DNA of 64,000 nt from JADJWR01 sp963847675 (GTDB lineage Bacteria > Pseudomonadota > Gammaproteobacteria > Burkholderiales > Burkholderiaceae_F). Below the pieces are notes generated by a model that searched no databases, had not been told where the DNA came from, and saw nothing but the letters and a program-made list of their open reading frames with translations. The DNA lies in contig CAWKAP010000007.1 of assembly GCA_963847675.1 (NCBI GenBank), positions 43,729 through 107,728 on the forward strand, given 5' to 3'. This document shows, piece by piece, positions 58,345 through 64,000 of this stretch (positions within the stretch are counted from its first letter, which is position 1; each line of letters begins with the position of its first letter). Position numbers and translations under genes: made by a program.

Positions 58345-59282
58345 CGCTCGCCGCTCCGGGCCGGCGCGCCGTTCAGCAGCAGCGCCAGCACCAGCACCAG
58401 CGTCGGCAGCAACGCCACCTCGATGGCGACGATCATCGGCTTGGCCCAGTCGGCCGGATAGCCGAGGAAGGCGCCCGCGGCCCAGACCCCGAGCAGGCCG
58501 ACGGAGACGAACATCAGCGGCCCGACCACGATGCCGGCGCGCACCCAGCGGTTGCTGGTCAGCGGCGCGTCGGTGAGTCCGGCCATCTGCACCAGCAGCC
58601 ACATCGCCGCCAGGATCGTTGCGCTCTGGAACTTGCCACCCGGATGGTCGGCGCCGGCCCAGAAGAGGTAGATGCCGACGACGATGCCGATCGGCGGCAG
58701 GACCCGCGCCAGGTAAGCGAGCACGCCTTTCGGATCGGCACAATGGCGCAGCCCCGGACGCCCACCCCAGGCGCCGTCCGGCGCCAGCGACCAGACGGCG
58801 ATCAGGCCAATCACCAGCACGATCGCCTCGAGCATCGTGTCGAGAGCGCGGAAGGCGAGCAGCACGCCGGTGATCGGATTGCCCACACCGGTGGCGCCCA
58901 GGTTCTCGACCACCAGCGGCGCCAGCGTCGGCGCCGGGTCGGGCAGCGCCAGCACGCAGGCCACCAGCACGGCCGTGACGCCCAGCGACAGCAGCATGGC
59001 GAGCGCCCGCAGTGCCGGCCCGTTGCGCTCGGACCGTGCCGCGGCCTCGGTGCCGCGCAGGCGCGCGACGGCGCCGATCAGCAGCGCGCCGGTCAGGCCG
59101 CCGCCAATCGCCGCTTCGGTCAGTGCCACGTCGATGCCGTACAGGCGCACCCAGACCAGCGACAGCAGCAGGCCGTAGACGACGAAACCGGCGATCGCCG
59201 TGAAGGCATCGCGCGCGACAATCGTCCAGACCGCCAGCGCCAGCAGCAGCAGCGCGACGACGAGGCTGACGACCGCGGTCAT
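58341..59282 (-). CDS. Fusion of MrpA C-terminal (MbhD/MbhE-type) domains with MrpB
   Basis: 313 residues in one frame. The first part (about 1-85, VVSLVVALLLLALAVWTIV ... YGIDVALTEAAIGGGLTGALL) is a DUF4040/MbhD domain. The middle (ATGVGNPITGVLLAFRALDTMLEAIVLVIGLIAVW) is like MbhE. The rest (LARVLPPIGIVVGIYLFWAGADHPGGKFQSATILAAMWLLVQMAGLTDAP) is the MrpB domain. In Mrp systems the first two parts form the end of MrpA. Here the large ND5-like part of MrpA is absent, and the tail is joined to MrpB instead. Confidence 0.85.
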   Translation of the reverse strand: MTAVVSLVVALLLLALAVWTIVARDAFTAIAGFVVYGLLLSLVWVRLYGIDVALTEAAIGGGLTGALLIGAVARLRGTEAAARSERNGPALRALAMLLSLGVTAVLVACVLALPDPAPTLAPLVVENLGATGVGNPITGVLLAFRALDTMLEAIVLVIGLIAVWSLAPDGAWGGRPGLRHCADPKGVLAYLARVLPPIGIVVGIYLFWAGADHPGGKFQSATILAAMWLLVQMAGLTDAPLTSNRWVRAGIVVGPLMFVSVGLLGVWAAGAFLGYPADWAKPMIVAIEVALLPTLVLVLALLLNGAPARSGER

Positions 59283-59572
59283 GAGCTCCCGTCCCCTCCC
59301 CGCGCCGAGCGGGCGATCAGCTGCGACACGGCGGAGCTGGACAGCATCACCAGCAGCCACACCAGCACCAGCTTCAGCGCGGACAGCACGCCATCGAGGT
59401 GCGGGAGCAGGCCGACGAGCACCAGCGCCAGGCCGAGGTTGTCGGCCTTGGTCAGCGCGTGCAGCCGCGTGTAGGCGTCGGGAAAGCGCAGCAGGCCGAC
59501 GGTGCCGGCCAGGTAGAAGAAGGCGCCGGCGCTGATGGCCACGATGCTGAACAGGTCGAGAACGGCGCTCAT
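59279..59572 (-). CDS. mrpG: Mrp/Mnh-type antiporter subunit G
   Basis: 97 residues, three membrane helices (about 5-27, 40-60 and 64-85). The GLLRFPDAYTRLHALTKADNLG segment is diagnostic for MrpG/PhaG. It overlaps both neighbours by four bases, indicating coupled translation. Within Mrp complexes this small subunit supports the antiporter core. Confidence 0.92.
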   Translation of the reverse strand: MSAVLDLFSIVAISAGAFFYLAGTVGLLRFPDAYTRLHALTKADNLGLALVLVGLLPHLDGVLSALKLVLVWLLVMLSSSAVSQLIARSARGGDGSS

Positions 59573-59856
59573 CGCCCCTCCCGGTCGCGTTCGGCTGGCC
59601 GGTCCTGCTCGGCGGCAAACTTGACGAAGGCGATCGATGCAAACGCCGACAGCAGCGCCAGCGTCAACGCCACGTCGAATATCGCCGCCTCGCCAGTGGC
59701 GGCCCCGAACAGCATCAGCGCGCCGATGGCGCCGGTGCCCAGCAGCTGCGCCGCCATCATGCGTTCGGCGCGGCCCGGGCCGCGGGCGACGCGCACCAGG
59801 CCTAGCGCCACCATCAGCACCAGAAACGCGGCCATCCAGAGCAGGAAGTCAGACAT
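59569..59856 (-). CDS. mrpF: Mrp/Mnh-type antiporter subunit F
   Basis: 95 residues, three membrane helices. LGLVRVARGPGRAERMMAAQLLGT and ALTLALLSAFASIAFVKF are typical MrpF stretches. It ends in a charged tail. It overlaps mrpG by four bases and mrpE by eight. Confidence 0.9.
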   Translation of the reverse strand: MSDFLLWMAAFLVLMVALGLVRVARGPGRAERMMAAQLLGTGAIGALMLFGAATGEAAIFDVALTLALLSAFASIAFVKFAAEQDRPAERDREGR

Positions 59857-60337
59857 GGCGTCGACCCGGCTCCAGCGCCGTGGCGTAGGCCCGTTCCTCG
59901 GCGGCCAGCTGCTCGACCACCGGCTGGCGCGTGTCGAGGCAGTGGTACTCGATCGCGGTATCCGTCTCGCCGGCGGCCACCGAGCCGGGCATCAGGCTCG
60001 AGATCAGCTCGAAGGCATTGCGCGCGGATCCGCGCGGCAGCCGCGTCGGATATTCGACGAAGCCGGGCGTCAGCGGCGGCCCGGGCGAGAAGGCGCGGCG
60101 CGCCACGTCGATGCCGGCGACCAGCGACTGCCACAGGAAACGCGGCAGCAGCGTCAGCAAGGCGCCGATGCGGACGCGGCCGGCCGGCGGTGGCATCAGG
60201 CGCAGGCTGGCCCAGGTCGCGCCGGCCGCGGCCAGCACGCCGAAGGCCAGGTTGGCCGGCTTCGCGCTCTGGTCGAGGACGATCCAGATGCCGAAGTACA
60301 GCAGCGCCCGAACCAACGCGACACCCCAGGCATTCAT
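59849..60337 (-). CDS. mrpE: Mrp/Mnh-type antiporter subunit E
   Basis: 162 residues. Two N-terminal membrane helices and the soluble domain with LLPRFLWQSLVAGIDVARRAFSPG and TAIEYHCLD, typical of MrpE. ATG 60337 overlaps the stop of a possible 56-residue upstream frame. It is first of the compact E-F-G-(A tail/B)-C-D module. Confidence 0.88.
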   Translation of the reverse strand: MNAWGVALVRALLYFGIWIVLDQSAKPANLAFGVLAAAGATWASLRLMPPPAGRVRIGALLTLLPRFLWQSLVAGIDVARRAFSPGPPLTPGFVEYPTRLPRGSARNAFELISSLMPGSVAAGETDTAIEYHCLDTRQPVVEQLAAEERAYATALEPGRRHV

Positions 60338-60504
60338 GCCGGCCGCTCCGCGGTGGCGGCGGCACGTCCCCGGTAGAACTCGCGCACCGCCTCGCCCAGC
60401 ATCACCGCCTCCCCGGCCACCACGGGCGGCCGGTCCAGGTGCACGACCATTGCCAGCGGCTGCTGCGCCGACATCGCACCCCCGGAAACCGGACTCGCCG
60501 CCAT
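60334..60504 (-). CDS. Possible small protein upstream of mrpE
   Basis: A 56-codon open frame (MAASPVSGGAMSAQQPLAMV...) whose TGA overlaps the mrpE ATG as ATGA, with only six bases between its start and the RND permease stop. It ends AVREFYRGRAAATAERPA. An internal ATG at 60474 is an alternative start. The overlap pattern matches the neighbours, which suggests translation, but no family is recognised and it could be chance in GC-rich DNA. Confidence 0.4.
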   Translation of the reverse strand: MAASPVSGGAMSAQQPLAMVVHLDRPPVVAGEAVMLGEAVREFYRGRAAATAERPA

Positions 60505-60510
60505 CGCCGC

Positions 60511-63500
60511 TCAAGCCGCCTTCGCTTCGAGCGCAGGCGGCGGCGCCTTCTCGTTGCCGAACACGGCCATGTAGACCGTCGGCAGGAACACCAGCGTCAG
60601 CAGCGTCGCCACCAGCAGGCCGCCCATGATGGCGATTGCCATCGGCCCCCAGAACACGGTGGGCGCGATGGGCATCAGGCCGAGCACGGTGGACATCGCG
60701 GCCAGCATCATCGGCCGCAGCCGGTTGGTCGCCGAACGCGAGCACCGCGTCGCGCACGCCGCGGCCGGCGGCGCGCTCGCTCCTCGATCTGCACGATCAG
60801 GATCACCGCGTTCTTGGCGATCATGCCGATCAGCGCCAGGATGCCGAGGATGGCGACGAAGCCCAAGCGGACGGTTGAACACCAGCAGCGACAGCACGAC
60901 GCCGATCAGTCCCGAGCGGCAGGATCGCCACCACCATGGCCAGGCGGCGGAAGCTGACCAGCATGACCATCATCGCCAGAAGCATCAGCACGATCATCAG
61001 CGGCACCACCGCGAACACCGAGGCCTGCGAGATCCGGCTCTCCTCGAACAGGCCGCCGGTCTCGACCTTGTAGGGCTTGGGCAGCCTGGCGTTCGAACTC
61101 GGCAATCTTCGGCGTCAGCGCGTCGACCACGCTGTCGGGCAGCACGCCGGGAATCACGTCGGCGCGCACCGTCAGCGTCGGCAGCCGGTCGCGACGCCAG
61201 ACCAGCGGGAATTCCTGCTCCTCGACGATGGTGGCGAACTGCTTCAGCGGCACCATGCGCCCGCTCGGCGTCGGCACCTGCAGCGACGCCAGCGTCTCGA
61301 ACGAGACGCGCTCGGCATCGGTGGCGCGCACCACCACATTGACCAGGTAGATGTCGTCGCGCACCTGCGTCACCGCGGTGCCCGTGACCGCGGCGTTCAG
61401 CACGCCGGCGAGCGCGCGCCGAGCTGATACCGAGCTGGCGCGCCTGGTCCTGGTTGATCTTGACGCGCAGCTGCCGCGCCGGCTCCATCCAGTCGAAATG
61501 CACGTGCCGCGTGCGCGTGTCGGTGCCGATCACCTGGGCCAGCTCCAGCGCAATGCGGCGCACCTCGTCCTTGTCCGGGCCGGATGACGCGGTACTGCAG
61601 CGGCCAGCCTACCGGCGGGCCCCAGCTCGAGCGGCGAGACGCGCGAGACGACCTCCGGGAACTGCTCGGCCAGCAGCTTCTCCAGCTTCGCATGCAGCCG
61701 CTCGCGCGCCTCGAGGTCCTTGGCGACGATGACGAACTGGCGCGAAGAAGGGGTTGGCGAGCTGCACGTTCGAACGTCAGGATGAAGCGGATCGCGCCGC
61801 GGCCGACGTAGGTGCTGAAGTGGTCGACGTCGGGGTCGGCCTTCAGCACCTCTTCCAGCCGCTTGACCTGGTCCTCGGTGGCGAAGATCGAGGCGTTCTG
61901 GCGCAGCGTCAGGTCGACCGTCAGCTCGGGCCGGTCGCGAGGCCGGGAAGAACTGCCGCGACACGTGGCGTGGACAGGTACAGCGCGGCGACGAAGGCCG
62001 CCAGCGTCAGGCCGATGGTCAGCCACTTCACGCGGATCGCGCCCTGCAGGAAGCCGCTGTAGACCGCCAGCAGCTTGCTCGGCTTCGGACTCGGCTTCGG
62101 CCTTCGGCGCCTTCAGCAGCGCCATGCCGATCAGCGGCGCGAAGATCACCGCCACCAGCCAGCTGACGATCAGCGAGATGGCGACGACCGAGAAGATCGA
62201 GAAGGTGTACTCGCCGGCCGAACTCCTGGCGAAGCCGATCGGCACGAAGCTCGCGATCGTGACCAGCGTGCCGATCAGCATCGGCGCGGCCAGCGTGCGG
62301 TAGGCGAAGGTCGCCGCGTCGTCCGGGCCGTCGCCGGCACCCAGCCGGCGCAGCATCGCGTCGACCGTGGTCATCGCATCGTCGACCAGCAGCGCCGAGC
62401 GCGATGATCAGCGCACCGAGCGAGATGCGGTGCAGGTCGATGCTGACCACGTCCATCACCGCGAAGACGATCGCCAGCGTCAGCGGAATGGCCAGCGCCA
62501 CCACCGCGCCCGGGCGCACGCCGAGGCTGACGAAGCTGCACGCCAGGATGATGACGATCGCCTGCCACAGCGAGGTCATGAAGTCGCTGATCGCGTCGTC
62601 GACCGTCACCGCCTGGTCGGCGACCAGCACCGGTTCGATGCCGACCGGCAGGTTGGCCGCGATCTCGGCCATCTCCGCTGCGACGTTCGCGGCCGAGCGC
62701 GAGGATGTCGCCGGCGTCGCGCATGGCGATCGCGAGGCCGATCGCCGGCTTGCCGTTGACGCGGAACATCGGCTGCGGCGGGTCGGCGAAGCCGCGGCGC
62801 ACGGCGGCGATGTCGCCCAGGCGGAAGATGCGGTCGCCGGCGACGATGTTGACCGCCTCGATGTCGCGCTCGGAGTCGAAGGCGCCGGACACGCGCAGGA
62901 ACACGCGCTCCTGCTCGGTCTGCGATCGATGCCGGCGGGGCGCACCAGGTTCTGCGCCTGCAGCGTGGCCACGATCTGGTTCAGGTTCAGGCGCAGGCCG
63001 GCCAGGCGCTCGGTCGAGAACTCGATGTAGATCTGCTCGTCCTGCGCGCCCAGCACCTCGATCTTCGACACGTCGGGCACCTGCAGCAGCCGCGAGCGCG
63101 CGGCCTCGACGTAGTCGCGCAGCTCGCGGAAGCTGAAGCCGTCGGCGGTGAAGCGCGTAGATGATGCCGAAGGTGTCGCCGAAGTCGTCGTTGAAGAAGG
63201 GCCCGAGCACGCCCAGCGGCAGCGTGTGCCGCATGTCGCCGACGTTCTTGCGCACCTGGTACCAGACGTCCGGCACCGCCGCGGGCGGCGTCGACGTCTT
63301 CAGGTCGACGAAGATCGTCGTCTGCCCGGCGACGGTGTAGCTGCGCACCCGGTCGAGGTGGTTGGTTTCCTGCAGCGTGCGCTCGAGCCGCTCGGTCACC
63401 TGCTTCAGCGTCTCCTCCACCGTCGCGCCGGGCCAGGCGGCGGCGACGACCATGGTGCGCACGGTGAAGGCCGGGTCTTCGCCGCGGCCCAGCTTCAGGA

Positions 63501-63595
63501 ACGACATGCATTCCGGCGACCACGGCCAGGATCATCAGGAAGACGACCAGCGAGCGCTTCTTCAGCGCCCATTCCGACAGGTTCGGTCCGATCAC
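60511..63595 (-). CDS. RND efflux permease (numerous apparent indels)
   Basis: About 1028 residues over at least ten frame changes. The AcrB-like family text is recognisable piecewise: GPNLSEWALKKRSLVVFLMIL, RTMVVAAAWPGATVEETLKQVTERLE, TIFVDLKTSTP, GDTFGIIYA, GIEPVLVADQAVTVDDAI, SLWQAIVIILACSFVSLGVRPG, GTLVTIASFVPIGFA and SFRRLAMVVAILPLG. It would pump small hydrophobic or metal-related substrates out using the proton gradient. GTG 63595 overlaps the adaptor stop. Stop TGA 60511. The indels are probably sequence errors. The substrate cannot be read. Confidence 0.85.
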
Positions 63596-64000
63596 GCGCC
63601 TGCCTCCAGCACGCGCACCTTCTGGCCCGGACGCAGCGCCTGCACGCCGGCGGTGACGACGACATCACCCGGGTCGAGGCCCGAGGTCACCTGCACCGAG
63701 CGCGCGTCGGCGTTGCCGATGGCAACATTGCGCAGCGACACCGTTCCCGACTGCCTGTCGAACACCCACACGGCCGTCTTGCCCTCGGCGCGCACCAGCG
63801 CAGTGGCCGGTACTTCGATGCCGGGGGTAGTGTCGAGCTTCATGCGGCCGCTGACGGTGCTGCCCAGACGCATCGCCGGCGGCGGATTGATGATCCGCAC
63901 GCGTACCGCAAAGGTGCCGGTCACCGGGTCGGCGCGGGGCGAGACCTCGCGCACGCGGCCGGTCGCGGTGACACGCGGGTCGTCGACCAGCGCCACCGTC
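63592..64000 (-). CDS. RND periplasmic adaptor subunit, C-terminal part (truncated by window end)
   Basis: The last 134 or so residues of an HlyD/MFP-type adaptor: VREVSPRADPVTGTFAVRVRI (beta-barrel strand), RLGSTVSGRMKL, then the membrane-proximal PGIEVPATALVRAEGKTAVWVF and DPGDVVVTAGVQALRPGQKVRVLE. It ends with TGA 63592-63594, overlapping the permease GTG. The start lies beyond the window. Confidence 0.9.
   Translation of the reverse strand, partial: TVALVDDPRVTATGRVREVSPRADPVTGTFAVRVRIINPPPAMRLGSTVSGRMKLDTTPGIEVPATALVRAEGKTAVWVFDRQSGTVSLRNVAIGNADARSVQVTSGLDPGDVVVTAGVQALRPGQKVRVLEAGA

Overview
The window is a gene-dense, high-GC stretch of a proteobacterial chromosome, most likely betaproteobacterial and probably Burkholderiales. 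The evidence is gene order and family resemblance: a gyrA-pheA-hisC-tyrA-aroA-cmk-rpsA-ihfB-lapA-lapB run, an ompA/ubiG/gph block, and a one-piece tmRNA whose tag reads ANDERFALAA. I cannot name the genus. I saw no tRNA, rRNA, CRISPR array, insertion sequence or prophage. No stretch of more than about 280 bases lacks a gene.

Layout. 1-2040 holds the end of an unidentified gene, a DsrC/TusE-like protein without the functional cysteines, an unknown protein and a TauD-type dioxygenase, apparently one operon. 2109-11082 carries a host-attachment-like protein, transaldolase, a two-subunit indolepyruvate oxidoreductase, an ArnT-like glycosyltransferase, a GNAT-nitrilase fusion and HtpX. 11354-13568 has a YqhA-like membrane protein and class I fumarase, followed by a palindromic intergenic repeat. 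13736-26711 (all minus except one small gene) is the housekeeping run: cysM, a ComEA-like protein, lapB, lapA, ihfB, rpsA, cmk, aroA, tyrA, hisC, pheA and gyrA. 26886-37332 (mainly plus) has a nucleoside deaminase-like amidohydrolase, an OmpA protein, ubiG, gph, a DUF748 envelope protein, tmRNA and small exported proteins.

37405-42004 looks like an alkyl-sulfate unit: a LysR regulator divergent from an SdsA-type alkylsulfatase and a FadL-type porin, with a near-perfect palindrome between them. 42181-46871 has a SYLF lipoprotein, a patatin-like hydrolase, a GntP permease and a DUF1576 membrane protein. 46983-53556 is a complete urease operon (ureABCEFGD) ending in a urea transporter. 53612-64000 (minus) carries outer-membrane phospholipase A, a NodT-type outer membrane channel, a compact Mrp/Mbh-like cation antiporter module without the large MrpA ND5-like domain, an RND permease and the end of its periplasmic adaptor.

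A recurrent property is single-base indels that break conserved genes while coding sense continues in the next frame (iorB, GNAT-nitrilase, ompA, patatin, gntP, ureB, ureF, ureD, urea transporter, nodT, mrpD, mrpC, RND permease). They cluster beyond 43 kb and read as sequence or assembly errors rather than true pseudogenes. Those genes are annotated here at full length across the breaks.
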